A DNA stretch of 64,000 nt, from contig JAPFBE010000002.1 of assembly GCA_034336665.1 (NCBI GenBank), forward strand, positions 35,381,406 through 35,445,405. Reading direction: 5' to 3'. This document shows, piece by piece, positions 12,145-24,900 of the stretch. This stretch comes from Luscinia megarhynchos (Eukaryota > Chordata > Aves > Passeriformes > Turdidae). Made by a program: the position numbers and the translations under genes. Below the pieces are notes generated by a model, which saw only the letters and a list, made by a program, of their open reading frames with translations, searched no databases and was not told the origin of the DNA. Every line of letters begins with the position of its first letter. Positions within the stretch are counted from its first letter, which is position 1.

Positions 12145-15100
12145 ACCTGTACTAAGTTCAATTTTAGGAAACAGGAAAGTAAATAACTTTTTTCTAAATT
12201 AAGTTTTCAACCACAAAACATGTTCTAGACTCTTCTCTCTAAAAAAAACAATGCACAAACAAATTTTTCCTGCTTTTTGTCAAGAAATAAATTTACAAAG
12301 ATTATCAGTTCTGTCCCATAAGTACATGGAATCTGATAACATCATTTTTGTCTGAATTAAAATAAATGGATTATTTTAGTTTCACCCTATCTAAAATGTA
12401 TAAGCAAAGTTCCTTTGAACTGTTTGGGGTTGCTTTTCTCAATATTGCCTAAAGTTACTTTAGAAAAAAGTGTTTGAAGTTCTACAGGATTGAATCCAGA
12501 GGGTGCTCTCTTTTAATGAGAGAATGTTCTTCACCAGCATATATTATATATTACCTTGCTGAATACTTACTTCTGATATTTTGCATGAATTATGATAATG
12601 TTTTCTAGCAATTAAAAAATAAAAATTGACTGATTTTCCAGATTTATTTGAGCTTAAAACATGTATCATTAAAGAAAGCATAACTGTAAGTACACAATTC
12701 TGATTTCTGTTACAAATAATTTGTCACACATGTTATCACGACCAGAGACCTGCTACCTGAAGTATTCTAATTTGACAGAACTATGTCCCTGATTAGCAGC
12801 TAAATAAGATTTTCCTTTAAAGTTCTCCAGTTTCCTTTGATTACTCACTCAACATAATTTTTGCTTTCCTTGATAAAGCTATAAAATATTTTTTTTTAAA
12901 ATCTCAGTTAGTTAATGTTTAAATTCACTGAACAAGTCTACCATGGATTGCATTATGTCATTTTTACAATGTAATTTAACAACCAAAATTATAAACAGAG
13001 AACTGAATTTTTATAGATGTGGCTTCCTCTATTTCATTCTGTAAGGGTTTTTTCATCTTTTGAGCTGACTTATTTTGTCAGACACTTGTATTTTCTTGGT
13101 TCTAGCTAAGAGGTGAAGAAACAAGAATCTTTTCTGGGAATTCATATATCTAACCACTAGGAAAATATAAACACGTATTTGAGGAAACAAAAAGTTCTAT
13201 AGTAAAAGTTACCATTTTAACAGTGACAGATTTAGATTTTATCAAAGTGTTTTCAGTCCTTAGTAATAACTATGTGCCTTCCAGCTCCAGAAAACAACGA
13301 TGTTGTTAAGTCTAGTATATAGATAAAATTTTTTTGTTAAGTACAATTCATTTCAGGACCAGCTGGAGCCATACCAGAGACTAGAACAGTCTTTAGACTG
13401 TTCTGGCCATTAGAGTAGAAGAAATTGAATAAGTAATTTAAATACTTGTAATATCTGAGAGGTAAACATGCAAGCCTGTTTTGGAAACATACCACGGTTC
13501 AGAAGGACAAGTTTGACAGCTTCTAAATCTTAATTCCAGCATCAATTTTATTAAATGAGATTTAGATTCTACAGTACTTATGCATTTCAATTGCCTAAAT
13601 CTTCCTTCACGTCATTGCTTTATATAATATTTTTTATTTGGTTATTTTTCAATAACTATGATGAAAAAGGATATCAGTACATATAGTACTGTATCTTTAT
13701 TTGTCTAATGGACAAAGCTTTAGAAAGAATCAGTTAAAGTGAAACAGTCAGAATCTTGTAAAGTTACTTAGGGTAGGTCTCATTTTAGCTCCATAAGCTT
13801 CAATAAAGTTCATTGAAGCTGTCTAGAAATGATTAATGATGAAAGAAATTAAGATGCTGGAAAGCCATACCTGAGAGAATAATTTATAAGGCGTACTTCC
13901 ACAGGCTTGACTAGCAAGAGATCTAAACAAATGGTGAGGCTAGAAAAGTGCTGAAAGGATATTTAGACTTATCTATGGCAATGTCAACAAGAGCTGCATC
14001 ACATAGCTATTTAATATTGAAGCTACAGGGGCCCAAATTTTAAGTGTCCCATCATCTTATGTGATACTCAAACCAAGATAAACAACAAATACTACACACA
14101 ACATGAAAAAGCTTAATAGCAGAGAAGATGTGATGGATCATAGTCCAATCTTAAAATATCACCATATCACTGAGTCCTTCTGTTATCTATATCTAAGTTG
14201 AATTTTCTTTCATTACTGCCTCTCTGTGATGGCTGTTTCAAAACATCCTTTTTTCTCATTACACTTCCAGCCCAACAGTCAGTAGTTTATACCATTTTGT
14301 TCCAACAGCATTTTTGTTTCAATAACTATTTTGCATTTTCAGTATTAGACTTTCTTTCAGCACAGGTTTACAGAAAGCACTCAGCCTCTCTCTCAGTCAG
14401 TGTTTTGATAGCTCTCTGGTCTTTTTTCAAACCCACCATTGCTTAAATTTTCACAAACAGGCTGTCTCTGCCTTTTGGCAACTACTGCTTTCCCCTCTAG
14501 AAAGCATGGTCTGACTTGTTCAAGTGAAGTTTGATCACTGCCTTGCACAGTACTTTTCCTTATAGAAGTTGTTATTTCTAGACACATGAAGATCTTTCTA
14601 CACGTTTGCAGCTTTTTCTTTACAACAGGAAATTTACTCATCCCTCTGTATTTCTAACACTGTTGGGTTTCATGTCATCCAGCTCTTCCAATATCATGTT
14701 CTGAAGGTCTCAGTGAGGACAGTACTACCAAACTATTTCTTATGGATCAACATCTACTTTTCTTGCTCTGGAACCAGGACAATCTATGGAAAACAACTGC
14801 TTGCATTTCTACTTGACAATGCTTTCTAAAAGATTGTCATATATCCAAGACTGTCCAGCCTCTGGAGGGTTAAAACAGTGTACCACGGTATGAGTTTTGA
14901 ATTTAAGCTTTTACTCCAAGCTTTTGCAGGGGGAATCAAAACACACCCTAAATGGTATCAAGCCTTTGTCTGATCACTTTTCTTAAATTAGCTGGAATGT
15001 TAATACTGTTTTCTCCTCCATACTAAAAATGCTTTGTCAATGGTAGCCTAGATCCTCGGGTTTTTTGTAACAAAAGGTAAATATTATATTGAGTAAGGCT

Positions 15101-15491
15101 CTGTGAAAATACTTAGTCTGGTTTGATGGTCTAATTTCCAGATTTAACCAGTATCTTTGCCTAGTGCTCACTGAATCATGTACATAAACCAGCTTGGGCC
15201 ATCAATAACTTAGTTATCTTAATAGTGCGTTCCATTATTAAGTACAGACACATCCGAAGAGTTTCTAGATTTAAACCCATATTCCCCATAAATCAGGTCT
15301 AAATTAGAGAAACTACATGTTTAATACAACTGAAAATTTTCAAAGATTTTACCAAAATATTGGTTTCTTTTACTTTTCCATGATTCTTCTATTTTGATAT
15401 AAGTCAACTTCTATGTGATTTTAAACATTATACTGATAAAAAGCTGTGTGGTTTTGTTCTTAATTCCTCATATTCTTTCAGTGATTTTAAG
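12145..15491. other. unassigned AT-rich DNA
   Basis: No exon, RNA gene or mobile element recognised. Two overlapping 82-codon frames on opposite strands (14198-14446 plus, 14393-14641 minus) have no recognisable domain. Confidence 0.5.
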
Positions 15492-15569
15492 ATGGTTTTT
15501 TTTTGGGTTTTTTTTGTTGTTTTTTTTTTTGTTGTTGTTGTTTTTTTAATTTTTTTTTTTTTTTTTTTA
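15492..15569 (+). repeat. T-rich tract with GTT units
   Basis: Almost pure T with scattered G, including a (GTT)n run near 15530-15542, then a poly-T run ending at 15569. It resembles the tract at 11.16 kb but no LTR follows. Confidence 0.85.
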
Positions 15570-18500
15570 GTATCCTATATGCTTTATAATACTTTAATAC
15601 AATACCTAAAAAAAACCAAAACAGCAAACCCCCCTAAAACAAAGTCAAATAAATGCAGTCAACATACAACAACTTAAGTGTTAAATATTTTCAGAACTTC
15701 AGTAAAAGTATTGGACAGCCATCTGTGGGGATGCTCATCTAATTGCCCTTCCACCTATCCACATTACTTTGTAAAGAGAAAAGAAACTGTAAAGTTACAT
15801 TAGAGTTGAGATTGTTTTTATTTCTAGAGTTCAGTCAAATTGAATGAATTAAAAAAAAATAAAACTTACTATCTCCAGCATGATGAAAAAACCCCATATT
15901 CTCAAAATTCAGTTCTTCCCGTCTGACTCTCACTGATAAGGCAACACCAAAATAAAATTTAATTAAGACCAAGAATGCCCACAGTTGATACTACTACTAC
16001 TAAATGAACAGACTCCAATTCTTATAGTCCCAGAGGAAAAAGCAAAAATTATGGTAGCACCTTCATTGCTTTCTTATAATCAGCTTTCAAAATATAAAAT
16101 TCAGTGTCTGAATTCCTTATAGTGATTAACACCTTCACACTGATTTTCTGCTTCTTCCCTGCAGATACATTGCAGCAATGAGTCTATTATCCTTCATTTG
16201 ACTAACTACACATCCAGCTATTACAGATCACTTTGAAGCTTTCATAAAGTATGAGAGAGAACATTCTTTTAAAGTACTTTCAGTGCCTGCCAATTTGATA
16301 AATATGTGCATTTACTGTCATAAATACAGGCAAGGTTTAGAAAATGAAGGATATTATAAAATGTGTTGCTACTTTTTTGCAAATTTTTTGACAGCTTTAC
16401 TCAAGGTATATGTGTCAGAGTGTGACTGAGCTGTTTCAAACAGATAATGAGCATTCCTAGAGAAACAGGGTTCCTTTATTAACCTTAAATATTCTCAAGA
16501 AAATACAAATCCATGCTTTTAAGAATGAGATGGAATATTTGTTTATTTTCAGTAGAATAAATGTTAATTATACTACTTGGATTTTCTGTGGTTTAAAAGC
16601 AGGTGATATCCTCATTTGCATCTACTTTATCTCATCTTTGAACAGTCTATTACATTAATGTGTTTGCTTATTTTTTCCCAAGTCACCTTCAGTTCTTTTT
16701 TCATTCCCTAGCCATACTTGCATCTTGATATTCAACATACAGTAAAAGGCCAATCTCAATTCCTTAGCTCGGAGGAGAGGAAATTAATTCTGTGTTAGAC
16801 ACGTGTTTTCTCAATAAGGTTGTTTGCTTTTACCTTCCCACTACTTGAAGTGTTGAGGTTTGTTGTCAGCTTATTTTTGCTTCTTCACTTTTCTGGCTTT
16901 CTATTTTGTACAAAGGGAAATCTAGTTTTTACCAATTGTAATTTGTATCTAGAATCTAGTTTCTACCAGTTTGAATTTCTTTCCTGCTATGAAAGGCATA
17001 CTGATGAAATGTAAAGCAAAAAGTTTAAAACTAATTTATGCCACAATATTATTCCCCAAAAGCAATTATTATTTTTACAATTGAGGAGCAGACCTCATTT
17101 TTAAAAATTCAATGACAAATTTTCATTACCCTTTGCTGGAAAGATATTTTGTTCTCTCTTGCAGATTAGACTGGTTTGAGGATAGTGATTTCAAAATGTC
17201 CAAGTGTCCTAGTTGAAAGACTCAAAATCTTTTGTTGCATTTCTCAGCTGAAAATTCTGGGAGTTCTATATGAAGAGTAAATTCCCTATGGGTGGTACAA
17301 GTCCTCTGTTACTGATAAGTATTTGATATCTCCTTGGCTCCTAGTACTCTACTGAGAAAGTAGTTTCTAGTTCTTTTCCTTTTATTTTCATATTTCCATT
17401 AAAAATTACAGATAAAAATTTCCTTCCTTTGCTTCCCTGACAGTATTTACATGACAAAAATAGTTTATGTTCTACTGGGTAAATTGTGAAATTTCATGAC
17501 TGTTCAAATATGTAGTTAATTACAGATAACAATGGCTTAAAGGGAATTTTCCTAATTTACAGCTCATGTAATTCCTTGATATATATTTTATTTCCATATA
17601 CTACTTTCAAACAAGAAATAAACATATTTGTTAGATAAATAAATAAGATCAGGTCTATACCTAAAATTTACAAAAGCCTAGTAATTGGAGTGTCATGTTA
17701 TCAGCTTGCTCCCTATCCCACACATGGTGTTTTGATGTCGAAGTGCATGGAGTGAACAAATTAGAAGAAAGATTTCCTACTGTTTGGAGAGTCCTGAAAA
17801 TATCTGTGCCTGGTAGGAAATGTGAGGGCCAAAGTGTTCCTCTTCAGAACAACTTGTCTTGATTTAGTATTTTAAAGTGTGAGTTTTAATTAAAAGAAAA
17901 GGATCTTCAATGACTAATTGCTATTGACACCTAAATATATTCTTACTTAGTAAACAACTGGCTAAAACCAGCTTTTAAAAAATACCTATCTCTTACAGCA
18001 TTCCAAGTCATTGAATGCATCTCCCAGCAGGAGCTGATGTTTTAATGATATAACGCTGTACCTCCTATAAAGAAGAGTAATGTCAGGAAGAATTGTAGGA
18101 AAAATAATTTATCAAGGCTTGAAAAGCACTGTACCAATAAATTCAGATAAATTTGACTTCCACTTAGATTTGAAAGGCAAGATTTACTTTCCTTCAGATT
18201 AACTGAGCCACTCTTAATCACTTTTTTTAGCAAACCAAAATTAGAACCTACCTTTTAATGATATTGTGATGCTAGCTCCATTACTGTGTTCAGGTAATAC
18301 AGAGCACACCTCCAACCAAGATTTGCAAATAAAGTGAAAGTGCATTTAATTCTTTATTTTACATTTATATATAATGATATAATATTTATAACTGTTCAGA
18401 TGCAATGGAATCTTCTTTGATAATTATTTCAGTTTCACTTCACCTTACAGCAGCCGCTGTAAAAAACAATAACTTTAAAAAAAACTTATTATGTCTACAT

Positions 18501-19069
18501 TTATAATTAGTATGCTCTTAGGCAAAAATAATGTGGAGGCTGCACACTGTTCCTCTAATCTGTTCTCTATATTTGCTATCCAATACTGTCTGTTACTATC
18601 ATGGCTGTAATCAATAAGCCCCACAATTTTAAGTTACCTACTTTTTGAACATAGCAGTGTTTGAGTGACCCTTGCCTTTAAGTAATAATATTTTTCAGTT
18701 GTCTTTGCAAATCTTTTCATGTGCAATATTAAAATTTCATGCAGTGGGAGGATGAAAACAGGTATTTTTCTCTCAGAAAGAAACTATTTAGGTGGATTAA
18801 AAGCAGCACTGTATATATGCTATACCTGTATATTTATGAAATAGCAAATTTTCACGTGCTAATAGCCCTTTTTAATAGGTATAGTTACTGAGAAAACAAG
18901 AAGAAGGGGAAAAAGATGGGGAGACAGTCAGCATTGTTTAAAAATTACAATCCATCTGGAATGCATTCACTGTGTAGGCTCAACAACACAAAACAAAGGA
19001 TGGTCCCTGATCAGCATGTATTGCTTCTTCTGCTTTAGGGTAGTGTTCACCTTGCCTTACTCACAAGTT
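15570..19069. other. unassigned AT-rich DNA
   Basis: No exon, RNA gene or mobile element recognised. Short A+T microsatellite-like runs occur, for example around 18355-18390. No open frame exceeds about 65 codons. Confidence 0.5.
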
Positions 19070-19325
19070 ATTAAGCAAGCTTGGCTGGGGTAGAGTTAAT
19101 TTTCTTCACAGTGGCTGCTATGGTGCTGTGTTTTGGATTTGTTCTGAACAGTTTTTATAATATATAGATTTTTTTTTCTTTGTGTAGGCTGAGCAAGACT
19201 TACACTGAGCCAAAGTCTTTTGTGCTTTTCATATGGCCATGCTGGCAAGGTAGTTGGGTGTGCATGGGAGGAGACACAGCCAGAACAGGTGACCCCAGAT
19301 GACCAAAGGGATATTCCAGTCCATA

Positions 19326-19333
19326 TGACATCA
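19326..19333 (+). promoter_or_regulatory. CRE/AP-1-like site in LTR U3
   Basis: TGACATCA sits 16 bp upstream of the TATA-like ACATAAAG. It is one base from the palindromic CRE (TGACGTCA); the C-to-T or G-to-A type change fits CpG decay. The same core is followed by TGC here and in the LTR at 54.3 kb. Confidence 0.5.
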
Positions 19334-19527
19334 TGCTCAATACATAAAGTGGAGGAAAAAGAAAGAAGTGAGGGAATGTTTGGGGTGATGGTGTTTGTCT
19401 CTCCCAAGAAACCACTACGTGTGATGGGGCCCTGATCTCCTGGAGATGGCTGAACATCACCTGCCTGGGAAGCTGTGAATTCATTCCTTGTTTTACCTTG
19501 CCTGTGTGCACAGCTTTCACTTTCCCT

Positions 19528-19533
19528 ATTAAA
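19528..19533 (+). promoter_or_regulatory. ATTAAA poly(A) signal of LTR
   Basis: ATTAAA lies about 105 bp before the LTR 3' end, the expected place for the R-region polyadenylation signal of this LTR type. Function today is unknown. Confidence 0.6.
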
Positions 19534-19637
19534 TCATCTCTATCCTAACCCATGAGTTCTCTGTCTTTTACCCTCCCGATTTTCTCCCCAGTCCTACTGT
19601 GTGGAGCTTGGGTGCTGGCTGGGGTGAAACCACAACA

Positions 19638-19740
19638 CTTGGATGTCTGTGAGCTGGCAACCCTGCTGCCATTTCCATCAGCCCATGACAGCCTGTGAAG
19701 GCTCAGCCAGTTTAGAATAGCAGGTGATGCTAGAGCTCTT
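19638..19740. other. short GC-richer spacer between two opposed LTR copies
   Basis: About 100 bases of unassigned sequence between a plus-strand LTR and a minus-strand LTR fragment. It may belong to either element or be a target-site remnant. Confidence 0.4.
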
Positions 19741-20500
19741 GTGAAGGCTTCCCCCAAGCAATACAGCAGGATTTTTTCAGCATGGGGTCCTTCCCATGGG
19801 AGATGGTCCTACAGGAACTTCTCCAGTGTGAGTCCAACCCACAACCAATTCTCCACAACATGCTGCAATGCAGGTTGCTCGTCCGTGAAGTCCAGTCCTT
19901 CAAGGACAGCCTGCTCCAGCATGTGTCCCCCACAGGGAACAGGAAACCTGCTACCATGTGGGATCCTTTCTCTATGGGTCTGCAGTTCCCTGCCAGCACC
20001 CTTCCCAGCTCTGGTCTCCCCCAGGGTCACAGCCTCCTCTCAGGCACCCACCTGCTCTGTGTGATGTCCTCCCCAGGCTGCAGGTGGATCTCTGCATCCC
20101 CATGGATCCCCAAGGGCTGCAGGGGCACAGCTGCCTCACCATGGTCTGCACCAGGGGCTGCAGGGGAATCTCAGCTTCTGCCTGAAGCATTTCCTGCCTC
20201 TCCTTTGCTGGCATCAGCTGTTGCTCTCACATACTCCCATTTCACTCTTCCCTGGGTGCAATTACATCTGCACAATAACTTTGATATTTTCTTTCTTAAA
20301 TATGTTATCCAGAGGTGTTACCACCATTTCTGGCTGGTCCAACCTTGGCCAGCAGCATGTTTGTCTAGGAGTCAGCTGGCCTTGGCTCTGCCAGACATGG
20401 ATGGAGTTTCTGGCAGCTTCTCACAGAAGCCACCCTGTATCCCCTCCACTACCAAAACTGGGCCATGCAAACCCAGCAGAGAGGTGCATAAGAAGATGCA
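19741..20500 (-). mobile_element. avian ERV LTR fragment, minus strand
   Basis: This GC-rich block carries repeated GCTCCAGCATG/CTGCAGG-type phrases in plus orientation, for example CAGCATGGGGTCCTTCCCAT (about 19779), CTGCTCCAGCATGTGTCCCC (about 19911), GGCTGCAGGTGGATCTCTGC (about 20077) and GGCAGCTTCTCACAGAAGCC (about 20413). From memory it is the reverse complement of the middle and 5' part of the same bird LTR family as the copy at 11.3-12.14 kb, so the element runs on the minus strand. The LTR 3' end (poly(A) region) is absent here but is the part preserved at 60.52-60.87 kb. The plus strand stays open for 245 codons (19782-20519). That is an antisense frame in GC-rich repeat, not a gene. 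Confidence 0.72.
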
Positions 20501-21844
20501 TGGTATGCTGAAAAGATAAAATCTTCTTTTTCACTTTTCAGAATAGAATTAAGAAACAACTCTTTTTTTCCATTGTCCATAGCATTTAGCTGAGATTTAT
20601 CATATCATGAATTAATATAGACAGCAATGAAATAGTCTTGTATTTCTGAAAAGAATCCTAAAATAAACATACACACAGAATAATTTTAATAATGAACTGT
20701 TTTGTTAACACAGATTCCAGTGCTGTAAACTGTGCCCCTCAAAGGAAATGGCCTAAAACAGATTAATTTATACACAGACACTGATATAGCTCATATTTGA
20801 AATAAATACAGTGTAAAGTAAATAATGATTACATTACCTAGCAAGTTCCTCTAACTGTACCAGCTACCTGTTTCCCACATTCTCTTTCCAACCTCCTCTG
20901 GTGCTTGCTTGATCATGGCACTGTTATCAGCATGACAGCAAACAAATTTGACCTTTTTTCAGAAGGTGAATTGGTTGTGTCCCAACAGCAAACAATGAGA
21001 GGGTGGCCATTTTTATGAGAGGCTAATCTTCATAGGCTTTGGGGTTTTTTTTCTGCAGAAGTCTTTGTTTGCTGGCACAAAAAAATCAAGTTATCATAAT
21101 CAATAACTACCCCAGTGAGCTATATTTTGATTTAAGAAGCACTAATATGAGCCTTCTTTCTATTAAATTTTGTGCAGACATGTATTTTTAAAAATACCTG
21201 CAAAAATGTAAAGAAAATTCTAAGTACATATGAAAGCATGAAAAAGTTTCACAGTGAAGGTCTACAATTTTAAGGAAAATCCATAATATTATGCCTAATT
21301 TTAAAGTACAATGAATCAAGAGTTAGGATTATCCATGCAATTATAACAGGAGCTTGCTTAACATAAACAATTTTGAGGACTGTATCATACCAGACAGTAC
21401 AAGTTAAAACTGTTTAGAATGCCTGTTTCCTATAAAGCACAGGTTAAAATGGGACGTCTATAAAAAAAATAAATATATATGTGTATAAACAGGTTAACTG
21501 TAAATATTTGTCAAACAGTTTGTAAAAATGAATTTGAACTCTGAACACATACTGAGCTTTCTGCTAGTCAAAGAAAATTTTCCTTATTTACATTTACGTT
21601 TACATTTCTGAAGCTCTCACAACTTATCAGAAGGCAAATTTAGAGTAAAATAGCTTAAAGCTTTAGACATCTTGGCAGTTTACAGAGTCAGCACAGATGA
21701 CAGAGTAATGAGCTTTTAAGAACTTAATTTGAGGCAGGAGGAAGACTCATCATTTACCTTAGGCTTTTGAGAGTGATTCTTCACTGATATCTCCTCTGGT
21801 TAAAAAAATTGCACTGTTAAAAAGTGAGAAAAAGTTTTGTGTCT

Positions 21845-21900
21845 TTGCTTCTTCTTTTTATTTTTTGCTTTTTATCTTTTTTCTTTTTCTTTTTGCTTTA
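21845..21900 (+). repeat. pyrimidine-rich T/C tract
   Basis: Nearly all T with interspersed C and an occasional G or A, in CTTTTT-type units. It is imperfect and probably old. Confidence 0.7.
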
Positions 21901-24900
21901 AGACATTGATTCATTGATTACATTGGAAAAAAACTTGCCCAAGACATCCAGCAGCTCTTAAATTTCTCACTCTGACACATAAATTATATAAAAGCTGTTC
22001 TCACAGCTACTTAAGGTTGGCCCCATTTCCTATACAATATCTCAGAATTGAGGAAAAACAGGAGATGAAGCAAAAGAGATGATGTTTACAAGGCAGAATG
22101 GTGAGTTTTCCTCCAGCACAAGGAAGCACTTGGGTTCACTCAGAAGTCAAGGCAAGCAGCAGCACTGGCCCTCTGCTGTAAGAAAGCCAAGTACTCCAAG
22201 TACAGCTCTCCCTAGCAGCTCTCCAAGTCTCCCGCCCTGTTTGATGCCATCTAAACATGGCAAAGGTCATTGATCTACAGTCATTTAAAGAACAGAGCTA
22301 CAATGTCTGTTTTGATGATTCAGTTGTCATTGACAGACAAGAAACTGAGGAACACCTGGGAAAGATCGGAGAGGTTTCTCAGGAAGTAAGGGATTTAGAT
22401 TATGGACTACTGTAGAAAACTGTCAAAAATGGAACAGAAGAGGGAAAGCACTTTTTTCTGATATCTTAGATGTTCTTTCTTCAATATTTTCTTTTTTAAA
22501 AAAAAACATGGTGGAGATCATAGAACTATAGGAAAATGTGACTGATGAGAGACAAATTCAATCTAAACAGCACAGTTTGGAAAGCACAGCAATTACCAGG
22601 AAAAAAAAATTATACTGGCTATAACTGTGTTTCAGTTAATTTTTTTATATTTCTTCACTAGACAAATAACCTATCTTGAGGGCAAGATTTCTGATGCTAC
22701 ATTTCACTTTAGCTAGGCAAGATTTAATGACATATTTTAGTTTCTTACTTTTGTGGCTGACAAGAAAGTTATTTGTGAGAATATTGTACATTGAAACTTC
22801 TCACACCATACAGAAACAGCAAGGGAATACATTCCATACACCAACAGCTAAATAGCTAACCATGAGCCATAAGGATGCAGTCACAGAGTTTTAACTTCTT
22901 GCAGCAAGAAACCTTTAAATTCAATAGAACATTTTTAAAAGAAGATATTTGTTCTCCTTTTTTTTTATTCTTTTCCATGATTCTATGGAAATTGGAGTTC
23001 AAATATTGGTAAATAAGTTGTTCTCTGAAATAAAAAAATAAAATGGAAAGATAAATTCTTGTGGGTTTAATATGCATGATATAAAACATTAATTTCCTTA
23101 GAAGTTGTTTAATTTCTAAATATTTGTATTTTTATCTTTGAATAAATATATGCCTCTGTTAACTGTCACTATTCTGAGAAAAGTAGACAGAAATACTGAA
23201 AGTTAAAGACTTTGTGTACATGAGAGCAAGCTAAAATATAGTGTAATAGGAACAGAGGTTTGCAACAGAGGTTGGCACTTACAATGCACTGGCTGAGTTA
23301 CAAGGAATAAAGTGAATCTGTTCTTTTGCCTAATTGTCTTCAACAAAAGTTTACAGTATATGGAAAAAAAAAAAAAAAAGAGCATGAATCCATCCTATTA
23401 GAAGAAATCTCATAATATAACAATTCATTAAATTTGTTTTTTATTCACCAACTCCCTTTTCATCACTACATGTTCATCAGTTGTGCAATGTCTTTCTGGC
23501 TTCAGTAGTCTAGATTTTGGGTGCCCAGGTGTTATTTGCTGCATTGTGATGCACTTTAAAAAACTGCCTGAAAAGGTGTATGCTTGGGTCCCTGTGTGAC
23601 CACAGCAGAGAGGAGCTGTAGATAGCACAGAACTGTCAGAAATATTCTGCCTGAAATCTTCCTAAAGAGCCAATACTGAAAATGGAGAACAAAAAAGTCA
23701 TAATAATGATGGCATGTGAGGCATGAGGTGTTTTCTAAACTCTTAGTTAAGGCTAGAAATATTTCTCACTGATTATATACATCTCTTGCCTTTGGATTTC
23801 TCAGTTTTCAAATATATGATGGTGTAATTACTTTTTCTAGATGATCCCTTTCAAGGCTGGTGCTACTTCTCCTTTGTTGACCTTCAACAATACAGAAGGA
23901 ACTCAGACTTTCAGGGCACCTTAATTCTGAATTACATTCTTGGGCCAAGTGATCTATCCAACTCTCTTACATAAGAAATCATATATTAACTGCACATTGA
24001 GAGTACAGTATTCCCAGCTCCCTTTCTATGTATACTATTGTGGGTACACAAGGCCTTGCAGAAATACACACTGACAATAATAATTTGTTTCTGTATTCAT
24101 TAGGATAGAATACAGATATTAGTTGGATAGAAAAGCCACAACAGCTGACTGGTGATAGTTTAAAGTTAGCTATTTTACTCTACTGATCTCAATCTGATAT
24201 GAATGCTCTCTACTTTCCTCCTGAAGAAATAGCTGTGATGAGCTACTAACTTTTAGTTCTCAAACCCATTTTGCTATTATTTTCATAGTTAATAAACATC
24301 CTTAATTTTCCAGAGAAACATAGGCTTTTGGGTTTCCCAATTTCACCAGATGAAATTACTCCTCAAATCACATAGATGTTCAGTCTGAATACTCTGGTTA
24401 ATCACATTAACATTTTGTGACACAAAAACAAGCACTGTGCTCAAAAAAGGTTGAAAAAAGCTCTAGCATCTTTATTTCAGTGTTATGAAATTGGCCATCC
24501 TTTAAACAAACACACACCAGAATTGATATGTCATGGGGCAGTAACAACTATATTTTGACATTGTTCTTTTTAAATAAATTAATAATAAACACAGGGACAT
24601 CAGAACAGATACTAACAGATATTAAAGGCTAGTTAAGAGAAAGAGTAGTGAAAGCTTAAACATCACACATTATTAAGTGTCATATTTTTTGTCTTATATA
24701 ATGAAATCAATGTCAATAGAAAGCTCAGGCGAATTTATTAAGATTTGTTGCTGACTTATGACCAAGTATAAGATCAACCACATAATCTACACATCCCCAA
24801 GAATGTCTTTCATAATATGAGAGGTCTCCATATGATAGCAATGAAGGGTTCAGGGTTATAGCCTAGTTTAGGAGGAAGAAAATAATATTCATAATGCAAA

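Larger units (their letters stand above)
19080..19637 (+). mobile_element. avian ERV solo LTR, plus strand
   Basis: The segment opens with GGCTGGGGTAGAGTTAATTT, followed by TTCTTCACAG (near 19083-19110), and closes with GGCTGGGGTGAAACCACAACA (ending 19637). These are the 5' and 3' ends, as I remember them, of a widespread bird LTR family. Between them are ACTGACC-like text and AAAGGGATATTCCA (about 19303), a TGACATCA site at 19326-19333, a TATA-like ACATAAAG at 19342-19349, GGAGATGGCTGAACA (about 19441), and an ATTAAA poly(A) signal at 19528-19533. The order fits U3, R and U5 of an LTR transcribed on the plus strand. No internal viral sequence follows. CTTGG occurs at 19080-19084 and again directly after the 3' CA at 19638-19642, a candidate 5-bp target-site duplication, but the 5' end lacks a clean TG so this is tentative. 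Confidence 0.8.

Noticed and set aside
19080..20500. Possibility that the two LTR blocks form one provirus
   Set aside because: They belong to different families and point in opposite directions, with no gag, pol or env sequence between or beside them.
19782..20519. 245-codon open frame on the plus strand
   Set aside because: It is antisense to a minus-strand LTR fragment of a dispersed family. Composition is GC-rich repeat translation with no recognisable domain.
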